Counted from the first letter of the stretch, positions 8,444-17,929 are shown. The stretch: DNA of 64,000 nucleotides from Chryseosolibacter sp964563295 (GCA_964563295.1 CAZLWX010000001.1:1-64000), one strand, 5' to 3'. Translations and numbers: made by a program. Notes: a model not told the origin generated them from the letters alone.

Positions 8444-9283
8444 TTAGCGTCCCGCCATCTTGTTGTTGCGGTAGATTTCCTTCCCTTGTTCGTTCCATTC
8501 GATCCTGATGAAGGGCTTAGTCTCTTCATCGAAGGGCTCCTTGGGGTAGGCGATAATCTTCTTTCGTCTGTTGTTGGGGTAGTATTCCACCCACTCCCCT
8601 ACTTTCTGGTCCCACTTGTATTCTCCTGACACTGCCATTTGGCCGTTCTCGTAGAAGTAGTAGTAGTAGCCGTCCTTCTCCCCGTACTCAATCGGTGTGA
8701 TTTCCTTCATTTTTTTCCGTTCCGTGGGATCGTAGTAGCTCACCAGGGATTCCTTTGGCCAACCGCGGAAATATTTTTCCTTATTGAGCAGCACGCTGTC
8801 ACGGGAGTATTCCATCCACCGGCCGTGCCGCGTTCCCTTATAGAAGATGCCTTTTTGAAGCACCACGTCGTTCTGCGTTTTGGTATAAGGACCATGCAAT
8901 AGCACGCCTTTTTTCACATCAAACCCCTGAGGACTTGTCTTCCGGATTTCGCGACGGGTGAAATCGTACCAATAGACATCGCGGACGAACGTCTGAGGAC
9001 GCTCTGGTTTTTTCAAGAAATAGAATATCTCATAGGTGACACGGTCTCCATATCCCTTTCGGGTGAACCCTTTCCTGGTCTTGATTCCATAAAACACCTT
9101 TTTCTTCGGCTTCTTCCTTTTCTTAGGAACTTCCTCTTCCTCTTCTTCGCCGAAATCCAGCGTGACCGGAGTGTCGATTGTAAACCGTTCATCAATCTGC
9201 TCGACCGGTATCTCCTCATCCTGCGCGATAGCCGGGACTATTGGGAGGGCCAGTATTACTAAGAAGACCAGTCTGTGACGCAT
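8444..9283 (-). CDS. Secreted MORN/YwqK-like repeat protein
   Basis: 279 aa with signal peptide MRHRLVFLVILALPIVPAIAQ. An unusual acidic run (EEEEEE, ~46-51) is followed at once by a Lys/Arg-rich run (PKKRKKPKKK). From ~70 on there are repeated G-x-W/Y-x-Y-Y modules (HGRWMEYSRD, KDGYYYYFYENGQ, KVGEWVEYYPNN) typical of MORN_2/YwqK repeats. Those are often labelled antitoxins, but in Bacteroidota they are commonly secreted proteins of unknown role. It lies between mutS and htpG on the same strand, with a hairpin just upstream. Function unknown; a periplasmic or surface location follows from the signal peptide. Confidence 0.7.
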   Translation of the reverse strand: MRHRLVFLVILALPIVPAIAQDEEIPVEQIDERFTIDTPVTLDFGEEEEEEVPKKRKKPKKKVFYGIKTRKGFTRKGYGDRVTYEIFYFLKKPERPQTFVRDVYWYDFTRREIRKTSPQGFDVKKGVLLHGPYTKTQNDVVLQKGIFYKGTRHGRWMEYSRDSVLLNKEKYFRGWPKESLVSYYDPTERKKMKEITPIEYGEKDGYYYYFYENGQMAVSGEYKWDQKVGEWVEYYPNNRRKKIIAYPKEPFDEETKPFIRIEWNEQGKEIYRNNKMAGR

Positions 9284-9299
9284 AGGGTATTTTTCGAAG

Positions 9300-9333
9300 G
9301 GCTATTGGGTGTTGGTTCCGAATGCCAATAGCC
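9300..9333. promoter_or_regulatory. Perfect 9-bp inverted repeat between htpG and the MORN-like gene
   Basis: GGCTATTGG (9300-9308) and CCAATAGCC (9325-9333) are exact reverse complements around a 16-base loop. In minus-strand RNA it lies after htpG and 16 bases ahead of the next gene. There is no U-run, so it may be a leader or processing hairpin rather than a terminator. Confidence 0.4.
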
Positions 9334-9415
9334 TACGACCCGACAACGAAATTATGGAAAAAATAGTATGCTGTGGCAGCCAGACGAGCCAACAGCGAAC
9401 CGCCAATCACCGGTC

Positions 9416-11314
9416 TCATGACACGAGCTCGACACTTCGTTTTATGAAATCGGTGAGTTTCGGACCCGTCAACATGTTTTGGGACAGCAACGCGAGATCG
9501 AAAGCCTGTCGTGCCAGCTGGTTCTTTTGCTCGTCTGACTCCGCCGACAGGATCTTCCGAATGATGCTGTGATTGCCGTTCACAGCCACATTGTGGGTGT
9601 CCGGCATCGTTCCCATAAATCCATATCCGCCCCCTGTGCGGGCCATGTCCTTCATCCGGCGCATGAATTCGGCAACAGTTATCACCACCGGCAAGTCGTC
9701 CGGGGACATGGCCTCCACGGAAACAACCATGTTCTTGTCATTGATTGCGGACTCAAAAATCGTCTTCACCTTTTCCGTTTCTTCGGTGGTCAAAACGCTC
9801 TCAGCCTTTTCATCCTTGTCGATGAGTTTGTCAGGAGTCGCGCTGTCCACTCGCTTGAACTGGGTTTTCTCCAGCTTCTGCTCAAGCGTGTTAATAAAGT
9901 GACTGTCCAGAATTCCGTCGAGTAAAAGGACATCATACGCTTTTCCTTTAGCGGCCTCGACAAACCCGTGCTGTTTGCCCTGGTCCGTGGCATACAGGTA
10001 GACATGAGATTTATCCTTGTCGGTTTGGTTGGCCTTAACCTTGTCCTTGTACTCGTCAAGCGTGAAATAGGTCTCATCTACGTTCTTCAACAAGGCAAAT
10101 TCCCGCGCACGCTCGAAAAATTTCTCGTCGCTAATCATTCCGTACTTGACGAAGATGCTGATATCGTCCCACTTCTTCTCAAAATCCTTGCGGTCCTTCT
10201 TGAACAGGTCATTCAACTTATCGGCGACCTTTTTCGTGATATGCTGACTGATTTTCTTGACGTTGGCATCGGACTGCAAATAACTTCGCGAGACGTTGAG
10301 CGGGATATCCGGCGAATCGAGGACCCCATGAAGTAACATCAGGAAGTCAGGAACAACATCCTTCACTTCGTCGGTGATGAATACCTGACGCGAATACAAC
10401 TGAATCTTGTTCTTCTGGAGTTCGAAATCGTTCTTCACCTTTGGAAAGTAGAGTATTCCCGTAAGGTAGAAGGGATAGTCAACATTCAGATGAATCCAGA
10501 ACAGCGGATCATCGGAAAATGGGTAGAGCTCTTTGTAAAACTTCAGATAATCTTCATCCTTCAGATCGTTTGGCGATTTTGTCCAAAGCGGCGAAGGATT
10601 ATTGATGATGCGATCAACCGTGACCGTCTTGTATTTGGGTTTTCCGTCCTTGTCGACACCGTCCTCGACACTCTCCTCCTTCGTTCCAAACTTGATTTCC
10701 ACTGGAAGGAAGCGGCAGTATTTTTCGAGTATTCCCTTCAGCCGCCATTCGTCCAGGAATTCTTCCGAGTCTTTATTGACATGAAGAATGACGTCTGTTC
10801 CGCGATCTGTACGCGTTGCCGGCGAAAGCTCAAACTGAGTCGAACCATCACACGTCCACCGGACACCATTCTGGTCCGTCGCTTGGAACGAGCGCGACAC
10901 AATCTCGACGTTGTCGGCGACCATGAATGAGGAATAGAACCCCAATCCAAACTTGCCGATGATGTCTTTGCCGTCGGCTTTGTCCTTGAATTTCTCAAGA
11001 AATTCGGCGGCACCGGAGAAAGCGATCTGATTGATGTATTTCTTGATTTCCTCGCCGGTCATCCCGATCCCCCGGTCGCTGACGGTAATGGTCTTCTTCT
11101 TTTTGTCGAAGCTGACGGTTATTGTCAGATCGCCAAGTTCCCCGGTAAATTCACCCAAAGACGAGAGCTTCTTCAATTTTTGAGTAGCGTCAACAGCATT
11201 CGACACCAGTTCGCGCAGGAAAATCTCGTGATCAGAGTAAAGAAACTTCTTGATGATGGGGAAGATGTTCTCGGTGTGAATGGAGATTGTGCCTTTTTCC
11301 AGAATTTCAGCCAT
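9416..11314 (-). CDS. htpG: Molecular chaperone HtpG (bacterial Hsp90)
   Basis: 632 aa. The N-terminal GHKL ATPase is plain: ELVSNAVDA (helix with the Mg-binding Asn), DRGIGMT, a lid segment and GLGFYSSFMVA. The middle domain carries the conserved arginine loop region (LYSRQVFITDEVKDVVPDF) and a C-terminal dimerisation domain follows. The cytosolic dimer folds and remodels client proteins using ATP. Length matches the family (~610-630 aa). It starts MAEILEKGTISIHTENIFPIIK, so the start is well fixed. An A/T-rich tract upstream (around 11380) may carry its promoter, but no exact -7 element was found. Confidence 0.97.
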   Translation of the reverse strand: MAEILEKGTISIHTENIFPIIKKFLYSDHEIFLRELVSNAVDATQKLKKLSSLGEFTGELGDLTITVSFDKKKKTITVSDRGIGMTGEEIKKYINQIAFSGAAEFLEKFKDKADGKDIIGKFGLGFYSSFMVADNVEIVSRSFQATDQNGVRWTCDGSTQFELSPATRTDRGTDVILHVNKDSEEFLDEWRLKGILEKYCRFLPVEIKFGTKEESVEDGVDKDGKPKYKTVTVDRIINNPSPLWTKSPNDLKDEDYLKFYKELYPFSDDPLFWIHLNVDYPFYLTGILYFPKVKNDFELQKNKIQLYSRQVFITDEVKDVVPDFLMLLHGVLDSPDIPLNVSRSYLQSDANVKKISQHITKKVADKLNDLFKKDRKDFEKKWDDISIFVKYGMISDEKFFERAREFALLKNVDETYFTLDEYKDKVKANQTDKDKSHVYLYATDQGKQHGFVEAAKGKAYDVLLLDGILDSHFINTLEQKLEKTQFKRVDSATPDKLIDKDEKAESVLTTEETEKVKTIFESAINDKNMVVSVEAMSPDDLPVVITVAEFMRRMKDMARTGGGYGFMGTMPDTHNVAVNGNHSIIRKILSAESDEQKNQLARQAFDLALLSQNMLTGPKLTDFIKRSVELVS

Positions 11315-11478
11315 AGTTCAGCGGATTTTTTCCTTTTGAATTATTGCCGCGAAGTTCAAAAAATATTCCAAAGGGAGAATTATGACAGTAAGAACTATTA
11401 TCGCGGCTTGAAATCAGCCAAATTGACATTTTTCAGCCAAACAGAAAGGGACAAGGGCTGAGAAGACGATCACGATGA

Positions 11479-11955
11479 TTACCGCAGTCTCGACGAAGCC
11501 CTCACCAGTCTTTCATCACGACGGATAAACCGGTTGGCCAGCAAATTGCAAATCACGGCAACACCGGGGAGCCACAGACCAAGACTGTAGCCGCCAGCTC
11601 CAAATTCCCTGATTAGCTGGTTGGAAAAAAGAACGGCACACAAGATTGTGCCGGCCATGAACAGCGAGTTCAGGGCACCGAGTTTCATCTGAAGTACGCG
11701 ATCGCGGAACTTTCGTATTTCAATGATTGCAATGGTGATCGCGGCGATCGCCAGGACCGCGGTAAGGGCGTATGGATAATACAATGTGATTTGGCCTTCT
11801 CCTCCGGCTGATGATCCATTGGTCGTGTAATGCAAAGGGAAAAGCCGGTGCAACGTCCCCCTTCCATCGTCAAATATCCAGATAGGAAACAAAAGCGATG
11901 CGGTCAGGCTGAGAATGACCAATGCCAGAAATACTGTCTGAATTCTTTGCCACAT
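11479..11955 (-). CDS. DUF4293 family membrane protein
   Basis: 158 aa small integral-membrane protein starting MWQRIQTVFLALVILSLTAS, the recognisable opening of the Bacteroidota DUF4293 family. Four hydrophobic segments (about 5-25, 60-80, 93-113 and 125-142) predict four membrane helices. A positively charged tail (RFIRRDERLVRASSRLR) would be cytoplasmic. No function is known for the family. The gene is divergent from the thiolase gene and a TAGTTTTG element lies 35 bases upstream. Confidence 0.75.
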   Translation of the reverse strand: MWQRIQTVFLALVILSLTASLLFPIWIFDDGRGTLHRLFPLHYTTNGSSAGGEGQITLYYPYALTAVLAIAAITIAIIEIRKFRDRVLQMKLGALNSLFMAGTILCAVLFSNQLIREFGAGGYSLGLWLPGVAVICNLLANRFIRRDERLVRASSRLR

Positions 11956-11990
11956 GTTGCTGTTGGTTTAACTTGGTGCCCCACGAAGCC

Positions 11991-11998
11991 CAAAACTA
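11991..11998 (-). promoter_or_regulatory. -7 promoter element for the DUF4293 gene
   Basis: Minus-strand TAGTTTTG matches TAnnTTTG exactly and lies 35 bases upstream of the DUF4293 start, giving a leader of roughly 30 bases. No clear TTTG at -33. Confidence 0.35.
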
Positions 11999-12064
11999 CG
12001 GAATCGCGCGGAAAAGCGTTACTTCGGCTTTTGATTAAACCCTTAAGAGATCGGCACCACGGTT

Positions 12065-13261
12065 ATGAAAGACGCCTTCATTCTTGATATCGTCCGCACG
12101 CCAATAGGTAAATACGGAGGATCACTGTCTTCTGTCAGGCCTGACGATCTTGCCGCGCTCGTGATTGGAAAGCTGATGGAGCGAAATCCCGGCATCAAGC
12201 CTGGTGATGTCGAGGATGTCGTGTTTGGCGCTGCCAATCAGGCTGGCGAAGACAATCGGAACGTTGCACGAATGGCCCTCTTGCTGGCCGGATTGCCAAA
12301 GGAAACCGGCGGCGTGACCGTTAACAGACTATGCGCCTCAGGACTCCAGGCGATCATGGACGCTGCTCGCGCACTGATGGTCGGAGAAGGTGACGTTTAC
12401 ATGGCCGGCGGAGTCGAGAGCATGAGCCGGGCGCCATTTGTAGTGGGCAAGAGTTCGGAAGCGTTCTCGCGGAAAGCAGAAATGCATGACACGACCATCG
12501 GTTGGCGTTTCGTCAACTCCCGGCTGTCAAAGCTTTATCATCCCTATTCGATGGGTGAAACTGCCGAAAATGTCGCCGGCCAGTGGAAGATCTCGCGAGA
12601 AGACCAGGATAAGTTTGCCCTATCGTCGCAGCAAAAATACCGGCAAGCCCACGTCGCGTCACGATTTAAAGACGAGCTGGTTTCAGTCCCTGTTGTGAAG
12701 TCAAAAGCCGAGAGCGTGCTGGTGGAACAGGACGAACAACCCCGGGAGACATCGATGGAAAAGCTGGCTGCCTTGAAGCCTGCGTTCCGTGAAGGTGGAT
12801 CGGTCACAGCCGGCAACTCGTCGGGAATCAACGACGGCGCAGCGGCAGCATTAGTCGTCAATGAGGACACTGTTAAAAGAACGAGCGCGCACCCAATGGC
12901 GCGTGTCGTATCGATGGCGGTAGCGGGTGTTGACCCCTCCACGATGGGCATCGGCCCAGTGCCCGCAACAAGGAAGGCACTTAAACGCGCCGGCCTTCGC
13001 ATGCAGGACATCGGTTTGGTTGAGTTGAACGAGGCGTTCGCGTCACAATCCCTCGCATGCATACGCGAACTTGAGATCGATCCACAAATCGTCAATGTCA
13101 ACGGCGGCGCCATCGCTCTTGGTCACCCCCTGGGCTGCAGCGGCGCTCGAATTTCGGCGACGCTTTTACATGAAATGCGACGAAAAAAAATCCGTTATGG
13201 ACTTGCCACGATGTGCATTGGCGTCGGCCAGGGCGCCGCGGTGATTTACGAATCAATCTAA
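12065..13261 (+). CDS. Acetyl-CoA acetyltransferase / 3-oxoadipyl-CoA-type thiolase
   Basis: 398 aa degradative-type thiolase. The acyl-accepting Cys90 sits in NRLCASGLQA; NEAFA, GHPLGCSGAR (active-site His ~354) and the second Cys in TMCIGVGQGAA are all present. The block SMSRAPFVVGKSSEAFSRKAEMHDTTIGWRFVN is closest to PcaF/PaaJ-type enzymes (beta-ketoadipyl-CoA thiolase), but no other aromatic-degradation genes are nearby, so plain beta-oxidation or acetoacetyl-CoA thiolase activity is equally possible. It cleaves 3-ketoacyl-CoA with CoA to acetyl-CoA and a shortened acyl-CoA in the cytosol. The methyltransferase gene follows after 19 bases. Confidence 0.9.
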   Translation: MKDAFILDIVRTPIGKYGGSLSSVRPDDLAALVIGKLMERNPGIKPGDVEDVVFGAANQAGEDNRNVARMALLLAGLPKETGGVTVNRLCASGLQAIMDAARALMVGEGDVYMAGGVESMSRAPFVVGKSSEAFSRKAEMHDTTIGWRFVNSRLSKLYHPYSMGETAENVAGQWKISREDQDKFALSSQQKYRQAHVASRFKDELVSVPVVKSKAESVLVEQDEQPRETSMEKLAALKPAFREGGSVTAGNSSGINDGAAAALVVNEDTVKRTSAHPMARVVSMAVAGVDPSTMGIGPVPATRKALKRAGLRMQDIGLVELNEAFASQSLACIRELEIDPQIVNVNGGAIALGHPLGCSGARISATLLHEMRRKKIRYGLATMCIGVGQGAAVIYESI

Positions 13262-13280
13262 CTTACTCCGACCACACCTG

Positions 13281-13964
13281 ATGGACAAAATCCAACCAAT
13301 TGCCATACCGGGAATCCACGAGCGTTTCCTGAAATTCTTTACCGCAAGTTACCCATCGCGTAGCATAAAGGTGCTCGACCTTGCCGCCGGACATGGAGCC
13401 TTCACCCAGGAGCTTTTTCAACTTAATTACGATGTTGAGGCGTGCGATCTGTTTCCCGAGCATTTTCATTTCGATAAGGTAGTTTGCAAAAAGGCGGACC
13501 TGACGAAATCGCTTCCTTTCGACGACAACTACTTTGATGTGGTCGTTGCCATGGAAGTGACTGAACACATCATGGATCACGAAGTCTTTTTCAGGGAAAT
13601 TCACAGAATACTGAAACCGGGGGGTAGGTTGCTTGTATCAACTCCGAATATTTTGTCGTTGAAATCAAGGTGGCGCTACTTTATGAGCGGCTTCTTCTAT
13701 ACGTTCAAGCCCCTGGAGCTAAGAAATTACAACGGCTTGCAGCACACAGCAAGTTTAACAGCCGACCAATACAACTACCTCGGTGTCAAATTTGGATTCA
13801 AGGAAGTGCAGGTCAACGTCGACAAGTATCAGGGGACATCTATTTTTTTGATGGTCACTTACCCGTTGCTCTGGCTGCACAGCAAGCTCAAAAAGGTGAA
13901 ACCTGTTCACAACACGCGCAATCTCCTGTTAGGACGCATCCTGTTTCTTGTTTTTGAAAAGTAA
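13281..13964 (+). CDS. Class I SAM-dependent methyltransferase
   Basis: 227 aa. The Rossmann-type SAM site is seen in VLDLAAGHGAF (motif I, ~31-41), an acidic end of strand 2 (VEACDLFPEHF), DYFDVVVAMEVTEHI-like motif II and HRILKPGGRLLVSTPN (motif III). These place it in the Methyltransf_11/23 group, as do many ubiquinone/sugar/lipid methyltransferases. The acceptor cannot be told. The C-terminus holds a hydrophobic segment (SIFLMVTYPLLWLHSKLKK) that may touch the membrane. It ends 4 bases before the likely truA start, so the two are probably cotranscribed. Confidence 0.75.
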   Translation: MDKIQPIAIPGIHERFLKFFTASYPSRSIKVLDLAAGHGAFTQELFQLNYDVEACDLFPEHFHFDKVVCKKADLTKSLPFDDNYFDVVVAMEVTEHIMDHEVFFREIHRILKPGGRLLVSTPNILSLKSRWRYFMSGFFYTFKPLELRNYNGLQHTASLTADQYNYLGVKFGFKEVQVNVDKYQGTSIFLMVTYPLLWLHSKLKKVKPVHNTRNLLLGRILFLVFEK

Positions 13965-13968
13965 TTCG

Positions 13969-14715
13969 GTGCGATATTTTTTTGAAGTTGGGTATAACGG
14001 AAAGAACTACAACGGCTGGCAAAGTCAGCAAAACAGCCTGGGCGTGCAGGCTGTCGTGGAAAACGCGATGACAAAGCTCCTTCGCCAGGAGGTCCGGATC
14101 GTGGGCAGTGGCCGTACGGATACGGGTGTTCATTGCATCCAGCAATTTTTTCACACTGATATTCAACATGAATTTGATGCTGACAATCTGCTGCTCCGGT
14201 TGAATTCGTTTCTTCCCCGCGACATCGTCATCCGGTCTATTCGCAGGGTAAAGCCCGACGCAAGCGCCCGTTATGATGCCATTGAGCGGACATACTGTTA
14301 TGAAATTGCCCGGGAGAAGAACCCGTTCACCGATGGCCTGGCATGGTACTTCTTCAAACCTTTGGATATTAGAACCATGAATACCGCCGCTGCGTTATTA
14401 ATCGGCGAACACGATTTTGAATGCTTCAGTAAGGTAAAAACCGATGTGAATCATTTTCTTTGTGACGTAAAGAAGGCGCGATGGGTGACCGACGGCGACA
14501 ACCTGCGATTCACCATTTCCGCAAACCGTTTCCTGCGCGGAATGGTACGAGCAGTCGTGGGAACACTTCTTGATGTTGGGACTGGCAAAACAAGCATCCA
14601 GGATTTCAAGGCGATTCTCCGGAGTCGAGACCGGCGGCGCGCGGGTGCCAACGTTCCTCCTTATGGGTTGTATCTCGTTAGCGTAAAATATCCTTCACAG
14701 ATCTTTCTTAAATAG
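13969..14715 (+). CDS. truA: tRNA pseudouridine(38-40) synthase TruA
   Basis: 248 aa from the GTG at 13969, which gives the usual TruA opening MRYFFEVGYNGKNYNGWQ. A TTG 21 bases further upstream is possible but adds residues absent from the family. The catalytic Asp51 is in GSGRTDTGVHC. The conserved FLRGMVRAVVGTLLDVG helix near the C-terminus is intact. The enzyme isomerises uridines 38-40 in the tRNA anticodon stem. It is shorter than E. coli TruA (~270 aa) but normal for Bacteroidota. The stop at 14713-14715 abuts the GTG of the next gene. Confidence 0.95.
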   Translation: MRYFFEVGYNGKNYNGWQSQQNSLGVQAVVENAMTKLLRQEVRIVGSGRTDTGVHCIQQFFHTDIQHEFDADNLLLRLNSFLPRDIVIRSIRRVKPDASARYDAIERTYCYEIAREKNPFTDGLAWYFFKPLDIRTMNTAAALLIGEHDFECFSKVKTDVNHFLCDVKKARWVTDGDNLRFTISANRFLRGMVRAVVGTLLDVGTGKTSIQDFKAILRSRDRRRAGANVPPYGLYLVSVKYPSQIFLK

Positions 14716-16491
14716 GTGGAAAAAGAACAGGTAAGCAGCGGAAACATCATAGACTGGTCTGTGCTTCGAAGGTTGATGCGCTTCGTCATGCCTTACCGCG
14801 GGCGGTTCTACCTGATTGTATTTCTTACCCTGGCGATCGGTGTACTAACACCTCTTCGTCCACTCCTCGTTCAATGGACACTTGATACCGACGTCGCCCA
14901 GGGCGATTACTACGGGATGCTTGATATGATGATCATCCTGCTGGCACTCCTGGTGGTTCAATCGGCAGCGCAATATGCGCACACGTATCTCTCCGGATGG
15001 ATGGGTCAGCAGATCATCCGCGATATCAGAACGAAACTTTACGCACACCTGGTCAATTTGAGGCTGCGGTTTTTCGACAGGACTCCGATCGGTCGACTGG
15101 TTACGCGAACCATTTCTGACGTGGAGACGCTCTCGGATGTGTTTAGCGAGGGCCTGGCCGCCATGGTCGCCGACTTGTTGCAACTGGTGTTCATACTGGC
15201 GCTGATGTTTATTACGGACTGGCGGCTATCATTGCTGAGCTTGTCAACCATTCCGCTGATGCTCATCAGTACCTATATCTTTAAGGAAAAGATCAAGGTG
15301 GCATTCAACGACGTGCGGAATGCAGTCGCCAATTTGAACAGTTTCGTGCAGGAGCATATCACCGGTATGAACATCGTTCAGATCTTCGGAAGCGAGAAAC
15401 GCGAGTTCGAAAAATTCCGGCAGATCAACGACGAACACAAGCAAGCCAACCTGAGATCCGTCCTCTATTATTCCATCTACTTCCCTGTCGCCGAAATCAT
15501 TTCGGCGGCGGGTATCGGGTTGCTGGTATGGTACGGCGCCAAGGGTGTGATCCATTTTGATGAAACGGGCATTACGGTCGGCAAGCTCATCGCATTCATC
15601 ATGTATATCCAGATGTTCTTCCGTCCAATCCGCATGATTGCCGACCGATACAACACCTTGCAGATGGGTATTGTCAGTTCGTCACGTATTCTTAACCTTC
15701 TGGACAACAACGAGCACGTCCAGCCGGACGGGATGCTGACGCCCAGGCATATTCGTGGTGAAGTGGAGTTCAGCAACGTCTGGTTTGCTTATACCGATCA
15801 GGAATATGTATTACGCGACATCAATCTACATATCCGCGAAGGTGAAACCGTTGCTCTCGTCGGTGCCACCGGGGCTGGCAAGTCGTCAATCATCAACTTG
15901 TTGAGCAGGTTCTACGAGGTCAATCAGGGTTCCATTACTATCGACGGCGTCGACATTCGCGAATATGATTTGGGGGCATTGCGTCGAAACATCGGCGTGG
16001 TGTTGCAGGACGTATTTCTCTTCTCCGACACCATACTTAACAACATCACGCTTGGAAACGAAGACGTCACCGATGAGATGGTGTGGCATGCCGCCGACCT
16101 GGTCGGCGCGCGGCCATTCATTGAAAGACTCCCAGGCCGGCTGCATTACAACGTAATGGAACGGGGCCTGACATTGTCAGTTGGTCAGCGACAGCTGATC
16201 TCCTTCATACGGGCAATGGTTTACGACCCGCGGATATTGGTGTTGGATGAGGCCACGTCATCGGTCGATAGCGAAACCGAAGCAATGATTCAAACAGCAA
16301 TCGGCAAGATGATGGCGGGTCGCACCGCTATCGTTATCGCGCACCGTTTGTCAACGATTCAGAAGGCCGACAAGATAATTGTGATGGACCACGGCCAGAT
16401 CAAAGAAATCGGGACACACGACGAACTCCTTGAGATGGACGGCTACTACGCCAATCTCCACAAGTTACAGTATAAAGAGTTCGTCGGATAA
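14716..16491 (+). CDS. ABC exporter half-transporter (MsbA/MdlB-like)
   Basis: 591 aa with an N-terminal six-helix exporter domain (~25-320) fused to an ATPase. Walker A is GATGAGKSS (~383-391), the signature is LSVGQRQL (~486, Val for the usual Gly at position 3), Walker B is ILVLDEATSSVD (~506) and the switch His is in IVIAHRLST. The start is GTG directly after the truA stop. A second half-transporter of the same type is encoded 1.4 kb away on the other strand, and the two may form a heterodimer. The divergent signature could mark one degenerate ATP site. Likely substrate: lipid or drug; not determinable. Confidence 0.9.
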   Translation: MEKEQVSSGNIIDWSVLRRLMRFVMPYRGRFYLIVFLTLAIGVLTPLRPLLVQWTLDTDVAQGDYYGMLDMMIILLALLVVQSAAQYAHTYLSGWMGQQIIRDIRTKLYAHLVNLRLRFFDRTPIGRLVTRTISDVETLSDVFSEGLAAMVADLLQLVFILALMFITDWRLSLLSLSTIPLMLISTYIFKEKIKVAFNDVRNAVANLNSFVQEHITGMNIVQIFGSEKREFEKFRQINDEHKQANLRSVLYYSIYFPVAEIISAAGIGLLVWYGAKGVIHFDETGITVGKLIAFIMYIQMFFRPIRMIADRYNTLQMGIVSSSRILNLLDNNEHVQPDGMLTPRHIRGEVEFSNVWFAYTDQEYVLRDINLHIREGETVALVGATGAGKSSIINLLSRFYEVNQGSITIDGVDIREYDLGALRRNIGVVLQDVFLFSDTILNNITLGNEDVTDEMVWHAADLVGARPFIERLPGRLHYNVMERGLTLSVGQRQLISFIRAMVYDPRILVLDEATSSVDSETEAMIQTAIGKMMAGRTAIVIAHRLSTIQKADKIIVMDHGQIKEIGTHDELLEMDGYYANLHKLQYKEFVG

Positions 16492-16523
16492 GCGCACCCC
16501 GTCGACAGCCGTTGTAAAAAGCC

Positions 16524-16531
16524 TATATTTG
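16524..16531 (+). promoter_or_regulatory. -7 promoter element before the first barrel gene
   Basis: TATATTTG matches TAnnTTTG exactly and ends 5 bases before the ATG at 16537, implying a nearly leaderless transcript. No -33 TTTG at normal spacing. Confidence 0.4.
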
Positions 16532-16536
16532 CCTTA

Positions 16537-17280
16537 ATGCGCTTGCAGTTACTGCTTTTTTTTGGTTTCCTCTGGTTGGTCACAGACCCTGTCGTCGCTC
16601 AGCGTTCGCCGAATAGCGGAAAGAGTCATTACACACGGCGCTATTACAATTACAGGGCCCCGATGGTACGAGGAAGTAAAGCCAGGTTGGTTTGTCCGGA
16701 ATTTACCCACAGTGAGTATCCCTACCACGGTATTGGATTTAAACTCGGTGATCCCTTTGGATTTACTTACAAGTATTACGCTAACAAACGATTCGCGGTA
16801 GTCATCGACTTTGGCAAGCCTTCGAGCGCTCTGTACAGTCGTTATTTCCGGGAAAAGTTCCCCAGCTACCAGACCGGATCCGACACCCTTAGTGCCAACG
16901 CTTCCCTTGCTTACTCTACACACCGCGTGATGTCGGACATGGTTGGGGAGGTTAAATTTCTTTACTCGGTGACAGCCGACAAGATCACCAAGGGGCTGAA
17001 GGGCTACATCGGCGCAGGATGGGAGTGGAAAAAGACTGCACTCCGTTATCATTATTTCTATAACCTCACTACACCAAACGGAGGTGATCTTCTCAACGAG
17101 CCCGGTATGTTCAATCGAACACGAATCGCTATGGGACCCGAGGTTGTGCTTGGAATCGAGTATGCCTATTTCGAGTTACCGGTATCCGCATTCATGGAGG
17201 TCGAACTTTTCACCGACCTTCAGGCCGATCCGGGGTGGCGCCGATTTGAAGGCGGCGTTGGCCTGCGGTATACTTTTTGA
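16537..17280 (+). CDS. Outer-membrane beta-barrel protein (copy 1 of a paralogous pair)
   Basis: 247 aa with signal peptide MRLQLLLFFGFLWLVTDPVVAQ. After a basic, Tyr-rich spacer (residues ~30-50) the protein is a series of beta strands ending in GVGLRYTF, a C-terminal aromatic typical of porin-like barrels recognised by BamA. The core shares GIGFKLGDPFGFTYKYY, PEVVLGIEYAYFELPVSAFMEVEL and the GVGLRYxF end with the next gene product, so the two are tandem paralogues. Probably an 8-stranded barrel; ligand or role unknown. Confidence 0.65.
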   Translation: MRLQLLLFFGFLWLVTDPVVAQRSPNSGKSHYTRRYYNYRAPMVRGSKARLVCPEFTHSEYPYHGIGFKLGDPFGFTYKYYANKRFAVVIDFGKPSSALYSRYFREKFPSYQTGSDTLSANASLAYSTHRVMSDMVGEVKFLYSVTADKITKGLKGYIGAGWEWKKTALRYHYFYNLTTPNGGDLLNEPGMFNRTRIAMGPEVVLGIEYAYFELPVSAFMEVELFTDLQADPGWRRFEGGVGLRYTF

Positions 17281-17348
17281 CCATCTGTTTCCCGCTGGCC
17301 GTTTCTGTCTGATCGCTGTGTGGCCAGTGACTAAAATCAACAATTGTT

Positions 17349-17924
17349 ATGAAAAAGGTAGCAAGTTTGCTGTTCTTCCTCTGCTATTTCGCGGTGGCTC
17401 AAGGGCAGGACAGGGCGATCGGGTTGCGGTTCGGCGATCCAACCGGCATCTCATACAAAAAATACCTGCCTCGGCACAAAGCTGTGGAACTCGGGTTGGG
17501 AACATCGACGATTGGCTGGCATCAACAATACTACCGCAATGCCTTTCGCGATTTCGACAAGTTCGAACCGTATGAGTATAGCGACCATCAGGTCTCAGGA
17601 ACCCTTTATCTTCAGGCGAAATATCTCGTTCAATATGATATCGAAATTGAAGGTATGATCGGATCCCTGCAATGGTATTGGGGAGGAGGTGCATTGCTCA
17701 AGTTGTCGAAAATCAATTACCGGTATACTGACCCTTCGAACGAGATCTTTCGCGATGTCCACACCGACGTCGATATTGGTCCCGAGGGAATCCTGGGCAT
17801 GGAGTACACTTTTGAAGACGTGCCCCTGACGATCTTCGGCGATATCAGTCTGATGATTGAAATTGTGGACCGACCGGGGATCCCGCGGGGATTCAGCGGT
17901 GTAGGTCTGCGTTACGATTTCTAA
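17349..17924 (+). CDS. Outer-membrane beta-barrel protein (copy 2 of a paralogous pair)
   Basis: 191 aa with signal peptide MKKVASLLFFLCYFAVAQGQ. It aligns along its length with the preceding product: AIGLRFGDPTGISYKKY, EGILGMEYTFEDVPLTIFGDISL and the terminal GVGLRYDF. It lacks the Tyr/Arg-rich insert found in copy 1. The pair lies between two ABC half-transporter genes, and the stop is 5 bases from the convergent stop of the second. A structural or accessory barrel role is inferred; no function is known. Confidence 0.65.
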   Translation: MKKVASLLFFLCYFAVAQGQDRAIGLRFGDPTGISYKKYLPRHKAVELGLGTSTIGWHQQYYRNAFRDFDKFEPYEYSDHQVSGTLYLQAKYLVQYDIEIEGMIGSLQWYWGGGALLKLSKINYRYTDPSNEIFRDVHTDVDIGPEGILGMEYTFEDVPLTIFGDISLMIEIVDRPGIPRGFSGVGLRYDF

Positions 17925-17929
17925 GATGC

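Noticed and set aside
8444..9283. Toxin-antitoxin module from the YwqK-like gene
   Set aside because: The product has a signal peptide and no toxin gene is adjacent.
12065..13261. Beta-ketoadipate pathway from the PcaF-like thiolase
   Set aside because: No other pca or paa genes nearby; generic thiolase roles are equally likely.
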